From Desmodesmus armatus (lineage: Eukaryota; Chlorophyta; Chlorophyceae; Sphaeropleales; Scenedesmaceae), in assembly GCA_007449985.2 (NCBI GenBank), contig VIIQ02000589.1, positions 310,001 to 374,000 on the forward strand: a stretch of DNA of 64,000 nt, in the 5' to 3' direction. Made by a program: the position numbers and the translations under genes. The first letter of the stretch is position 1; each line of letters starts with the position of its first letter. The notes under the pieces are model-generated. The model did not search any database, was not told the origin of the DNA, and was given only the letters and a program-made list of their open reading frames with translations. This document shows, piece after piece, positions 12,640 through 24,076 of the stretch.

Positions 12640-14683
12640 ATGGCAGTGCCCATTTGTCTTGCTGTGGCAGCAGCAGCCTACGTGGCGCGGCCACCTCCAC
12701 AAGAGCTGAAAGACTCAGGCCAAGTGTTTGAAGATGACGCCACAGGCTTCCTGTTTGCAAAGGAAGAGGGAGAAATGGAGCCAGAAAGAGACAAAGACGT
12801 GAGCATCCAACCCCGCTTTCTTGCGTGGGCAAAGTGCTTGGTTGCAGCTGTGGGCCATTCCGTTTCCCTCGCTCACAATCGACTACACACTGTTGAACAC
12901 CCATGACTCGGCAGCAGCTGCTGCTGCAGGTTCTGCTTGGCTGCAGTGGCTACATCAGCCACTGCCACCAACCCTCGTGCAACAACACAAGGCGTGACAG
13001 CCTGTCAGCCATGGCCACACTCACTCACTCACTCACCCGCCCCCTGTCGCTGCCATCCTCCGCCACATTCTGCCCTCCTGCACACACCTTCCCTTGCCAT
13101 CAACTTTTGATGTGTGCAGGGCCTGCTGGCCTTCCGTCCCATCAGCTACACGCCCTGGCCTGTACCCACAGACTATGAAGGGGAGCGGCTGCGCATCCCA
13201 GTGGGACCCATAAAGGACCGCAAGCCCAGGTGAGGGTGGGCCACAACATGAACCCGGGGTCTGGCTGTTTTGCACACCTAATTTTGCTGTCGCAGCTACT
13301 GTGGTGGTATGCCACCGGCTCAGCTGGCACTCTCTGTCGCAGCTCAGACAGGGATTTTGTCACCATCTGGGTCGAGCCAGACCAATGTGAGGGGATCCAA
13401 GAGCCACTGGAGACCTCAGGCATAGCCAGTTGTGATAGCTTACATCACACAGCTGACTGCCTGGTGTTCTTTGTATGCAATGAGTGCAATCAGTGTGCTC
13501 TGACACACCCTCCTTGCCAAATCTTACACGTCTGCAACAGTCTGTTCCCTCCACAACGACCTGACAAGACACTCAAGCACATGTGCCGTGTTTGTCCTGC
13601 CTCCTGTGTGAACCCCCATCTCTCGCTCGACTGCAGGACATATGTGTTCAACAAGCTGCTGCCTCAGCCCAGTGAGCTGGTGGTTGTCACATTGCCTAGG
13701 CCGCTGGGTGTGGTGTTTGAGTATGACCAGCGCACCAAGAGGGCGGTGGTGGTGGACACTGTTCCAGGCAGTGCAGCAGCACAGCGGCAGAAGGTGGCAG
13801 GACTCAATCCACGGCTGGCAAAGGAGACGGTGCAGCCAGGTGTGTGCTGACACACAGGTGATAGCAGAGTTCTTCTTATGGTATGCTGGTAGTCAAGGCA
13901 GAATTGATATTGACGTGCAAAAGAGGCAGCAGTTGGGTTGACGTATGCTATGTGTGGTGTTGAAACGAGCATATGCTGAGCACTCGTGATTTGACAGAAA
14001 ATGACAGAGGATGGTGAGCTGTCCTGTGTCTCCATCTCTTGTACTGCCTGCATGCCTTCCTTGTTGAAACAACACCATGTTGTCCCTCACACCACCCTGC
14101 AGGTGATGTGCTGCGTGGCGCCACCTGCACCAACTTTGTGTACCCCACCAAGGCCCTGTTTGGAGCAGTGCCCCCTGAGAGGCATGTGGTGAGTGACCTT
14201 GTCTGATGGTGTCAGTGCCTGCAGCTGGTCACCAACCATGCCCTGTTGGTTGCTGCCTGCATCATCTGATGCCCCCTTTGCCTATGTGCCAGCTTGGTTG
14301 CTGATGTCTGCTCCACATACAACGGTTGCTGCTGTAGCTAAGCTGGCCTGGTGTTGGCCACCTACACCACAGGGAATGACGCAGTGCTGAGAGTAATGCA
14401 GGCTAGTCCAAGGCAGTTTCAAGGATGTCTTTGCTGATGGCGCTGATGCACTGTGCTGGTGTGTGCTTGCTTGTGTGTTCAGGTGGTGTATGGTGCCGAC
14501 AAGCAGTCCTGGGCGAATGTCCGCGCAGCACTGCGCAAGGGGGAGGCAAAGGACGGCAGTGTGACACTCGTGCTGGAGCGCAGGATTGTGCCCAACACCA
14601 GCACGGCCCCTGCTGCCGCTGCGGCTCCTGCTGCCGAGGTTGACTTCAGCGACCTCTTCACTACCAGCAGGAGCAGCAGCTGA
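12640..14683 (+). CDS. PDZ-like domain protein (about 252 residues), possibly plastid
   Basis: Five exons close in phase: 12640-12798, 13120-13229, 13637-13839, 14103-14188 and 14483-14683. The N-terminus (MAVPICLAVAAAAYVARP) is hydrophobic. An acidic stretch, FAKEEGEMEPERDKD, follows. A conserved-looking block has RPISYTPWPVPTDYEGERLR and VGPIKDRKPR. The PDZ-like fold begins at LPRPLGVVFEYDQRTKRAVV (carboxylate-loop position PLGVVF) and continues through VDTVPGSAAAQ, PGDVLRGATCTNFVYPTK and VRAALRKGEAKDGSVTLVLE. It ends in an Ala-rich then Ser-rich tail. Algal PDZ proteins of this kind are often chloroplast-targeted. The chosen start is the first in-frame ATG that leaves a clean exon. The frame stays open upstream to 12496 and a longer transit-peptide form, or an acceptor at 12600, is possible. 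Confidence 0.65.
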
Positions 14684-14738
14684 GCGCCGCCATGATCACC
14701 AGAGCATCGTGCTGAGGCAACTGCAGTGACATTGCCGT

Positions 14739-14770
<32 letters not shown>

Positions 14771-16278
14771 CCGGCAGCAGCACCGGCAGCAGGTCATAGC
14801 ATGGTCCACAGCACCAGCAGCAACAGCAGTTGCCGCATCAGGACCAGCAGCAGGGGCAGTACACTGCAGCAGGCAACACGCCTGGCTGACTGACCACCAC
14901 ACCAGGGCAGTGTCGCACAGCAGTTTACTGCAGCAGCACCACCACTTGCAGTGCCCAGCTGGCTGGGCTGTGGCTGCCTAGGGTGCACCAGCAGCCAGCC
15001 TCCACCGCCATTGCTGCCGCAGCAGTACTGCAGCCATGTCCTTTATTCGCACCTCAGCTCGTGCACCTCCAGCACCCAGCTGCCGCCTCCACCCACCCAG
15101 CTGGTGCTCCCGCCTGGTGCACTAGCGCACCACTTGGCAACTCAGTGCCAGAGGGTGCACCCCTTTTGTGCACTTTTGCACACTTAGCAATTTGCCAGGC
15201 GCCACAGACCAGCCTGGCAGGCTGCCTTTGGCTGGCTGTTGCGCTAACAGGCTGCCTCATGGTTGGCTGACGTGCTATGTAGTGGCACAGATGCTTGGGG
15301 TTTGTGGACCTGACCTTGACCACAGCGCTTCATCTTGTGTTACCTGCCCCATTTAGGTCACGGTTGCTTCACTTGGGTTTAGGGTTTCCTAAATCCTCAA
15401 CCCTCCAGTCAACGTACGGTTGCAGCACTTGTTGATACACCTTTGCCTGCATCAACAGTTAAGCTTTGGGCTCTTTTTTTGGGGGGGCTCTTTTGCTTGT
15501 GATGTTGGGTGTCAGCCGTTGTGTGAGGCTTACAGCCATTGTTACATTCTCTGTGGGTACCACCTTGGGTGCAAGGCTTGCAGAGGCTATGGACTGCTGC
15601 CAGCAAGCTGCGCAGACTGGTGTGCGTGTTGCAAGAGTCACAGCTGCCAGCGGCAGTGTCTGATGTACGCTGTCCGTGTCATTGTGACTGTGTTGCCAAC
15701 CCATAAGTGTTTGGTTGCTGCAACTGCAGCAATCTCAAATAGTAGGCAAGTCCAGTGGCCCTCTCCTTTTGTAATGTAAAGCTACTGCTGTGTCAATCAG
15801 CTGATGTCACTTTGGAGTGGACTGCAGGGCCCTTACCTTGAGCCCCACATGCGTGTGACGAATGCAATGAATTGAGTTAAATGACAGCTAAGATCAACCT
15901 CACACAGTCATATGGTGTTTTGCACAAGCAGCACAGGGGATATGCTGTCATGCGCCAGACCCGACCCGCAGATTTGTGCTTACCAAGTGCAAGAAGCCGA
16001 CACACCACCCTGCAACACTTGCATCCCTGCAGTGCAACCACCAGCATCCCGAGCCTGTGCGGAGACCTTGACCATGCATTGTCGCAATATCTTACGCCCC
16101 CAGACAGGGGACGGCTTGGCACATGCAACAGCCCATCATTTCACATCAACATCCTGCAACCACGACCACAGAGCCCACTTCTCATCAACAAACACCAAAA
16201 AATCAACTCCACCAGACCATTTGGTCTGTATGCATAGCGTTGACCATACAGCAGTGCAGCCAACCAGCCTCTCCACCC
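14684..16278. other. Convergent intergenic region (PDZ gene 3' side / coiled-coil gene 3' side)
   Basis: No exon recognised in 1.6 kb. Two TGTAA motifs at 15770-15774 and 15775-15779, preceded by a pyrimidine-rich stretch, are candidate chlorophyte polyadenylation signals for the plus-strand gene, though 1.09 kb from its stop. Near 15180-15270 there is a CAGGCTGCCT-type short repeat. Confidence 0.35.
14739..14793 (+). repeat. (CAG)n trinucleotide repeat with interruptions
   Basis: About ten uninterrupted CAG units followed by CACCGGCAGCAG variants, just past the PDZ gene stop, so probably in its 3' UTR. Further loose CAG clusters continue to about 14950. Confidence 0.85.
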
Positions 16279-19200
16279 TCACCAGTCTAGACCAACACTG
16301 GCAGAAGCACCACCACCTGCTGCCGCCGCCGCTGCCCCAATCCCCGCCGCAGTACCAGCCAGCAGCAGCCGCTGCTGCGCCTGCGTTGATGCACCATACC
16401 CATGACTGCTGCGGCTGTTGCGCCCAACAGCCATAGCAGCAGCCGCACTGGCAGCAGCATCATGCCCCATTGCTGCCGCCTTGTTTATCTCCATCCTGCT
16501 GAGCTCCAGATCCAAGCTGTCAGCCACATCAGGTAGGTGCCTGAAGCTGCTGCCTAGCTGCACAGCGGCAGAGGCGCCCTTTGGCGCCCCTGCTGCGAGG
16601 ATGGAGTCGGCCGCGCTGTTGCTGTACCTGTGGGGCCGTGTTCGGACCTGGGGGGTCATCAGGCGGCTGACGGGGGTGCAGGAGCCACTGCTGGTGGGCT
16701 GCTTGGGCTGTGGGGGCAGACAGGCAGGTGGGGGGGTGGAAAGCATTGAAGATGGGGACGATGGCAGATGCGAGCTGGGTGTTTCTGATAGTCGTGAGGT
16801 TTGGCTCCCAGGACACTTCATGGCAGCGTGTGTGCCAGCGGCCAACAAGGAGCGGCTGCAGCATGTTGCTGTGATTGGGACTTACTCCTGCAGGTGGTGC
16901 TGAGTGTAACTATGTGCGTCTCAAGGTAACCTTTTACAAGAGGCATACAGGCAATCCATGCTGCAGCGCTGCATAGGAGGCCGCCGCCAAGATGTGTCGA
17001 CAGGGTCTACCTGACTGTTTTGTGCAACAAAGGTTGCTAAGAACTGGTCCAGCGCCTCACTGCTGCCAGACTCAGGCACGTTCTGCAGCACACGCAGTTT
17101 GTCGGCGTTGCGATTCACAACCGCCATCAAGTCGCTGCCGCCTGGCGTCACGAGCCCGTCGCGGTTGCGGCCTGAAGATGACAAGGTCGGCCGCAAAGGC
17201 ATGCCTGCATGAGCATCGCAACAAAACACACTGGGTATATAGACAGGACGACGGCAGGACAAGAAGAGTGCTTGAAGCCTGCACGAGCATTGCCACTGTA
17301 CTGGCAGTACAATGCCAGGCCTGGTTGTTGTGAATTTGCCACATTTACTGGACCTGGTGAAGCCATACTGATGGAGCCACACAAATTGCCTCACCTGCTT
17401 TACTGCTGCTGTAGCCCGGTGCGGAAGTCGTGCGTTGGACCTGCGCCTGCCCCTGCTGCTCAAACGCATCCCAGGCCGCAACCCCTGTGCTGCCCCCTCC
17501 CACCGCCACACTGCTCCCACCCATTTCCGCCTCCTCGCCCCCACCATCTCCCGCTGCTGGCACCTGCAGCCCCGCTGGGAAGATGAACGTGCTCTCCGCT
17601 GCCAGCATAGAGCCTCGCAGGTTTGCACCCCCGCCAAGCGGCACAGACCCCAACCACCCAGGCTGGGATCCGCCATGTGCAGCGCCTGCTGCCGGCACTG
17701 ATGCAGAGCGTGCAGCATTACCAACCCCGCCAAGGGGCCTCCCTGCCGCCGCTGCTGCTGCTGCTTGGCTGCTCCTGCCCTGCTGCAGTATGCTCTCCAG
17801 CAGGTCCACTGCTGAGCCTGAGCTTCCCAGTAGGTCACCACCGGCGCCACCAGCCCTGGCAGCAACCTCCGACCGCGCCTGCGAGGCAAGGCAGCACCGG
17901 CAATTTGAAGTCACTGAGTCCTTGAAAAGGCAGCCGCATTCTCGAAATGTCATCTCCAGCATATACTGAAGGAGTGACATCAGCACCAGCCCAAGCAACT
18001 GCGCTCTGCTTGCGTATCAAGCCAGCTGTCACATGCGTGGTCAGTACATGTCAGGCCAACACCCGCCCAAAGGCATCAGGCCCTTCCTGCAAAAGTGCTT
18101 CAACTACAAACATGCGGTAAGAGGGCGGATGCCGGCTCAAAACCATACCTGAAGCTCTATGGAGCGCCGCAGCGCCGCAGCTGACGGGGGCAGCTCCAGG
18201 TCAATGCGGCGGATGGGGTTGGGGTGGTAGGCTGCATTGAGCAGCGCAGAGGCAGGGCCATCCCCGTAGTCTGCCAGCATGGTTGACAGCGTCTCATGGG
18301 GCAGCTCCTGACTCTTGCGGGCCATGTCACGCTTCACCTGCACCAAACAAGCAAGTGACAGCGACCGCAGCCACTTTGTATAAGTGCGAGGCAGAACACG
18401 GTGCACCTGCCTGCTTGATGCAGTCACGTTTGCAGGGCTTGGTGTGCGGCACTGGCACACACCCTATAGAGACACCAGGCCCCTCAGACAACGGACACGA
18501 TGCCACAGCACTGCACTGCACTCAGGCCTGAGTCCAGGTCACTGCAGTGTCCGGGTGAGTGTCGACAGAGAGACTGCATGCGTGCACATGCATGCTGGCT
18601 AGCAGTCATCCGACAAGGATAGTCAAACAATGACGCTAGTACGGAAACCCAGGGCGATCCCTGCATCAAAGCTGTCGTTAGAGCGAGGTAATAAGGAAGG
18701 CGTTCACCTGGTTGGTGTTCTTGCGCTTACGATAGTCTACAGGGCTGTTGAGTGTGTGAGGCATGAGAGGACTGTGCAACTACCCGCAAGCTGCGCATGT
18801 GGCATGGCACTCTTGCGTGTCTGTCCGCACCTGAGCCAGCTCAGCTTTGGCGGCAGCGCTCTCTGCCTCTGCCGCCGCTGCTGTTGCACGCAGGGCCGCC
18901 ACCTCCCGCCCTTGGCTCTCCACGGCACTGCGCAGCGCTGCTGCCTGTGCATCCATGTCACGCCTCAACCTGCATACACACAGCAAGCCAAGACTTTTTT
19001 GTCACGGGCAGATGTACGGCGAGGTGCAGGTCAATTGACAGCACCTACAGCTTTCCCACTTGAAGGCCCATCTCTCCAACACACCACCAACACGCCATTG
19101 CGTTGAGTCATGCGACACCAACCCTTGTTGCTGACTGCCCATGCTCATGCCTCCGCCAATCGTGCCTGCTGCTTTGCCCAGAAATTGGCTCAACAACAAA

Positions 19201-22200
19201 GCTGAGCAACCAAAAGGAAGCCAAAGGCTCGAGGGACCTCACCTGCCGAGCTCGAGGTTTTGGCCCTGCATCTGCTGCATCCCCCCAGGGTGCCCCTCCA
19301 ACTGCAGCGCCTCATACAGCATTGCCTGCCGCTGCTGCGTGTCCAGCAAGCCACTGCCTCCATGCAGCTGCTGCTGGTGCTGCTGCTGCATACCCAGCTG
19401 CTGCTGAAAGTTGCTGCCGCCCAGCTGCTGTTGGTAGTTCAAACCCGGTTGCTGGAATTGCTGCTGCTGCAGCGGTTGCTGGAACTGCTGCTGTGGTGGG
19501 TCTGCCTGCGGCAGCTGTTGCTGCTGCTGCTGGAAGCCAAGGTTGAGGCTGCTCCTGCTAGGCTGCGCCAACAGGTCCTGGCCATACTGCTGCTGCGGCT
19601 GCTTTGGCAGTGTGGGCTCGTCCCCAGCCATCAGGACTGCAGGCACAACACAAACAAGCAACACAGCAGCCTGGACACAACACAAACAATGGCACACTGT
19701 GTGCTGCTCAGTGCAGTGAGGTCATCGAACCACCAAGCCTGCATCAGGGCGTGCCACTGCGACAAGCGGGAGAATGCCTAAGGCTAGGTGAAGTGGTCAA
19801 ACGTGGCTGTGAGTCCAGCTCCAACCGCAAGTATCAGCACACTCTGGGCGAATGCATGCCACCCCCAGCATACTAACCGTGCCCCATGCGAATCCGCAGT
19901 CCATGTCAGCTAGCACCCTAAACATCCCTATGATGGATTTGTGGCTGCTCTTGGTGCAGCATCACTCACTTGACACCCTTCTGCGCCCCTCGGACTTGGA
20001 CGCCTGCAGCTCCGACGGCTTTGCGCCGCCGCCCGACATGCTGGTGCCGCCCTCGGCTCCTGCGCCGCTGTTGCGCTTGCCATGTTCCGCATCCCGCTCC
20101 GCTTGAAACTGAGCAGCCAGCCGTGCCTGTTCAGCTGCAAGCCTGGCCTCTTCTTGCCGAGCCTCATCTTCCTCTTGCCGTTTCAGAAGCTCCTGCAGGA
20201 CCAAGCACCATTTGGGGGACCCCACGACAGCAGTTGGTGATGTGGCAGCACTAAGCATTATATCCACTGACCCATACCTCACTTGCCCGCAACCATGCTG
20301 CTGCGCCATGAATGTGAAGTATTGCCGTATGTGTCCACACGCAAGGACCCATTGGAGATGTAGGTGTGAAAAAGGAACTTGACGGGGTTTTTTTTGGGGG
20401 GGGGGGGCAGGGGGGGGGGGACTCCCACTGGCCACACACAGCGCAAACAGGCGAACCCAACTGCCGGGGGCCCAACCCAACATGACGGGTCTGGATATAA
20501 AACCATGTCAACGGTGTCCATAGACGGTGTCCATAGAATGGTGTACATAGTGTGATGCTCACCATGCACAGCCAGCAGGCCGTCCCAGTAATGTGCATGT
20601 CCCTCTCACCTTCTGACGTTTCTTGTCCTGCACCTGCCTGTCCAGCTCCTGCTGCAGCTCCCGCTGCTGCCGCTGCCGTGCCTCTATCTCAGTGCTGGTC
20701 ATGAACGCCTTGTCACTCCTGAGGGCAGCACCATGTGTACAATGGTTGACCCAGTAGTGTTGTGAGCATGCATGCATGTAGGCAGGACGCATGCATGTGC
20801 ATACACACACACACAGCGTCATGCAGCTGTGGGAAGCGTGGCAAGCGCAGCTGCACAAAACACGCGGCTTGTACGGATGGAGGACTGACCAGCTACTTAT
20901 GCCCCCCACAGGAACAGTGAGGCATGCAGAGGCTGTGACTGCATGCGTCTCAGTCAGCAGGGATGCACATCTGCATCGCATGCCTGGCAAACCTAGTTTG
21001 GCGGCTCAAAAGGCGGGCATGCATGACGATGACCCAATCAAGCAGTAACTGCTACGTCAAAAGTACCATACAATGATGGCTGGTGGCACTCTATGTGTCA
21101 ACACACCTGAAGCACAGCACAGGGGCGGGGCCGTTGCCTCCCCCACCATTTGCTCCGCCACCACCACCAGCGCCACCAGCACCACCAGCACCACCTGACC
21201 CATACGGCTCCTGCTGCTGCTGTGGCTGTTGGTATTGCTGCTGCTGACCATAGCTGTGGGTGCTGCCTGCATCCCCACCATGCATGGGCGCTGGGTTGTT
21301 ACTGCCTTGCTGCTGCTGCTGTTGCTGCTGCTGCTGTTGCCAGGGTGGGCCTAGGTCCGGGCTCATCTGGGAGTGACGGAAGTGTTGCTGCTGTTGCTGC
21401 TGCTGCTGGTCGTGTTGCTGCTGCCACTGGTGGAGCTGCTGCTGCTGTTGCTGCTGTTGGTTGGCAGCACCCCGCAGGCTTGTCACCATCTGAAGGACAC
21501 ATGCAGATACACGGCACATTCAGCCGTCTGCATCAACAGTGCTGCCCCTCTATGGTAGCACGCTGACAACCACAACCCACAAACCACACTTGCCCACTCC
21601 CACTCTCCATGTCACCCGCAGCCACCTCCCCCCAGCACTCAAAGCACTGGGAAGTCTACGCACTCCAACGCACAATGCCAACCACGTCCACTCATTAAAA
21701 AAACCACATCCACTCATCGCACTTTCAGTCACCCACCTGGCCGGTTGCATCCCTGAGGGGTGCTCCCGCCCCTCCCCTCCCCCAGGGGCAGTATGAGGCC
21801 ATTTCTGCCTCCTTGCGGGCCTCCTCAGCAGCTCGCTGGCTCTTCTCAGCTGCCTTCTGCTTGGCACGCTCCTGGATCTGAGCCTCAAGCTCAGCCCTGC
21901 AGTACAGTACAGTACAGTACAGTACAGTACAGTACAGTACAGTACAGTACAGTACAGTACAGTACAGTACAGTGCAGTACACACGTACTTGGATGATATG
22001 GTACAGTACATCACAGTACAGCTGCTGACAAAACCTCACAGACTATAGCTTGAGCCACAAGAGAGCCAAAAGCATGAAGTATTGAGTGTGGGCTTCTGTG
22101 TTCATCCCCAGCTTCTTGGGTTGAGCTGTTGGAAGGTAGTCAGAAAGCACACAGAGAGCCTGCAACTGCTCTCAGCAACAATTCCAGTCAAGTCAAGGCC

Positions 22201-23609
22201 CACCACCTACCTGTATGCATCCTTGCGTGCCTTGTCTGCTTCGTTGCGTCCCTTCGTTGGAGGGCTGCTGCCCCCCAAGCCCCCAAGTGACGTCCCTCCT
22301 CCAGCTGCTGCTGCTGCCGTCGCGGCAGCTGCACTGCTGCTGCTGGCATACCCCAGCGCCCCTGGCCCACCGGCACCCCTGCCATACTCAGCAGCAGGCC
22401 ACTGCTGCTGCGAGAACGGTGCGTCAGCAGCACCAGCTGCAGCAGCTGTTGGGCTGGCGCCCCAGCTGGCTGCAGCAGGACCTAGGCCGCCTGACCTTGC
22501 AGCAGCTGCCTGCATGGCAGCAACGGCTGCTGCTGCTCCTGCCCCTCCCTGGAAGCCCATATTGGGGCTGATGCTGCCGGGGCTGTAGTTTGAACCCATG
22601 CTGGGGTTGTAGCTGGACGCTACAGCAGTGGTGGTGTAGCCACCTAAGCCCATCAGCCCAGGGGACGCACCACCCGGCCAGCCACCAAACCCCCCCTGCT
22701 GTTGCTGCTGCATGTTGGGCCAGCTGGCAAACGGCTGCTGTGCCATCAGGTGCTGCTGCTGCAGGAGGGGCCCCATGCTGTCCATGCCCCCTGCCGCACC
22801 AAGACCATAGCTTGGAGGCGGCTGCTGCTGGTGGTGCTGCAGTGTGTGTTGCAGCCAGGGAGGGGTGCTGCTGCTGCCGTAGCTACCAGGGCCTGCTAAG
22901 GCCTCGGTGGCTGAACCCAGAGCAGGGTTTGGCTGCTGCCAGTCGGGCTGTTGGTACTGCCCTACGAAGGGCTGTTGCTGCTGCTGCTGCTGCTGTTGGT
23001 GTGCCCTTGGTGACGGCGGAGCGATTTGGCCCAAGCTGCCGCTGGCCGCAAACTGCTCAGCTGCTGATGGTACTGAGGCACCTGGGGTGCATGCAGCGCA
23101 GCGGGACGTGGCAGAGTTTCAATGAGCTTACAAAGCAAAAGCGGCAACACACTGATGCACCACGCCAGCAGGTTGTGTTGCTGCAACAGCACTAACATGC
23201 AACAGCATGCAAGGGCAATGATCAAACAGCTGATGAATGAGTTATCTTGGTGTGCTACCTCAAGGTGTGTGTGCCCCAGCGTATACAGTACCTGCTGTGG
23301 GCGCACCGAAGCGGTGGGACCTGTCCTGCTGCCGCTGTGCTTGCCGCTCCTGCATCTGTGCCTGCAGCTCCGCTGCATAAGCCTTCTTCTTTTCTTGCTC
23401 ATGCAGCTGCAGCAAGATAACAGCAAAGGGTGCGATGCATGTTGAGCTTGTTGCCTTGCTAGCGCTGGCAGCGGCAGGTAGCACATGACAGAACTGGACC
23501 CATCACACACCTTGCGGTCTGTAACATTGTATTGTGAGTCAGATCCAGCAAACAGCTCCCTGACTCTGTCAGCTGGTGGTGCAAACGTCCGCACAGCAGC
23601 CCGTGGCAT
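16279..23609 (-). CDS. Large coiled-coil protein resembling CSPP1/CCDC66 (centrosome/ciliary), about 1298 residues
   Basis: Thirteen exons close in phase: 23609-23511, 23406-23292, 23081-22211, 21896-21737, 21489-21107, 20718-20610, 20192-19970, 19636-19243, 18969-18831, 18337-18149, 17878-17395, 17204-17011 and 16815-16279. Order of parts: a short N-terminus with VRELFAGSDSQYN; then Lys/Glu-rich helical modules of a recurring type (KKKAYAAELQAQMQER, RKDAYRAELEAQIQERAKQK, RQRELQQELDRQVQDKKRQK, KRQEEDEARQEEARLAAEQ), separated by long Gln/Gly/Pro/Ser-rich linkers. Then a coiled coil (exon 9), a block with RRIDLELPPSAAALRRSIEL, Gly/Ser-rich regions and a last exon with SLDLELSRMEINK. Repeated K-x-x-Y-x-x-E-L-x-x-Q-M/I-x-E modules are typical of CSPP1 and CCDC66, microtubule-end and ciliary-base proteins. 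That assignment rests on module pattern, not on a full alignment. The acceptor of the last exon is the weakest join. Confidence 0.7.
20388..20420. repeat. T8-G12-CA-G11 homopolymer tract in intron
   Basis: Eight T then about twelve G, CA and eleven G, inside the 20609-20193 region between exons 6 and 7 of the coiled-coil gene. It could form a G-quadruplex on the plus strand. Run lengths in such tracts are prone to sequencing error. Confidence 0.8.
21899..21980. repeat. Pentanucleotide microsatellite (AGTAC)n abutting a splice acceptor
   Basis: About fourteen AGTAC units followed by a variant AGTGC unit. On the minus strand, which is transcribed here, it reads (GTACT)n and ends two to four bases before the AG acceptor of exon 4 (21896-21737) of the coiled-coil gene, in place of an ordinary polypyrimidine tract. 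Confidence 0.9.
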
Positions 23610-24076
23610 GCTGATTTGTGTGCTGACCGTGTGAACTTTTTTATACTAGCCAGGAGCTGCAGCAGGTGTGTGGCCAGTCATAGATCAATGAATGTTTGCA
23701 GACGTGATCTGATGGAATATGATCGGTAGATTGTGCACTGACTGATCCCAAACTGGCCTGCTGCTGCAGCAGCATTTCTCCAAGGTCACCACTATGAGCA
23801 TCGATGGCTTAGATCAGAAACAGAAGCTTTCTAAAATTGTGATGATGTGTTTATATTTGTCGATGGTTGACAGCTGAGCAGTCAAAATGATGATGTCATA
23901 CCGTTGATGATTTGCTGGTTGAACGAAGCTCTTCTGTGTTGGGTATGGTGTAGAGTGTATGTATGCCGATCAACAGCTGCACGAGGGCTTATCATTGCGT
24001 CTGAGTCTGCTTACGTGCCCAGGCCAAGTCAGCCAAAGCAGGCGTTGAAAGCTCGCAGCTGTGTACCTGAGCAACA
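23610..24076. promoter_or_regulatory. Head-to-head promoter region between CSPP1-like and Rab18 genes
   Basis: 467 bp separate the two start codons. The first part (23636-23645) is A/T-rich on the minus-gene side. No clear conserved element found; a shared bidirectional promoter is inferred from geometry only. Confidence 0.4.

Noticed and set aside
16529..16864. Alternative frame for the last exon of the CSPP1-like gene
   Set aside because: Also open, but lacks the SLDLELSRMEINK segment and gives a Pro/Gln chain; the chosen frame fits splice phase and composition better, though not decisively.
21550..22039. Open frames rich in Y-C-T-V-L repeats
   Set aside because: Translation of the AGTAC pentamer repeat; the true exon (21896-21737) is in a different role beside it.
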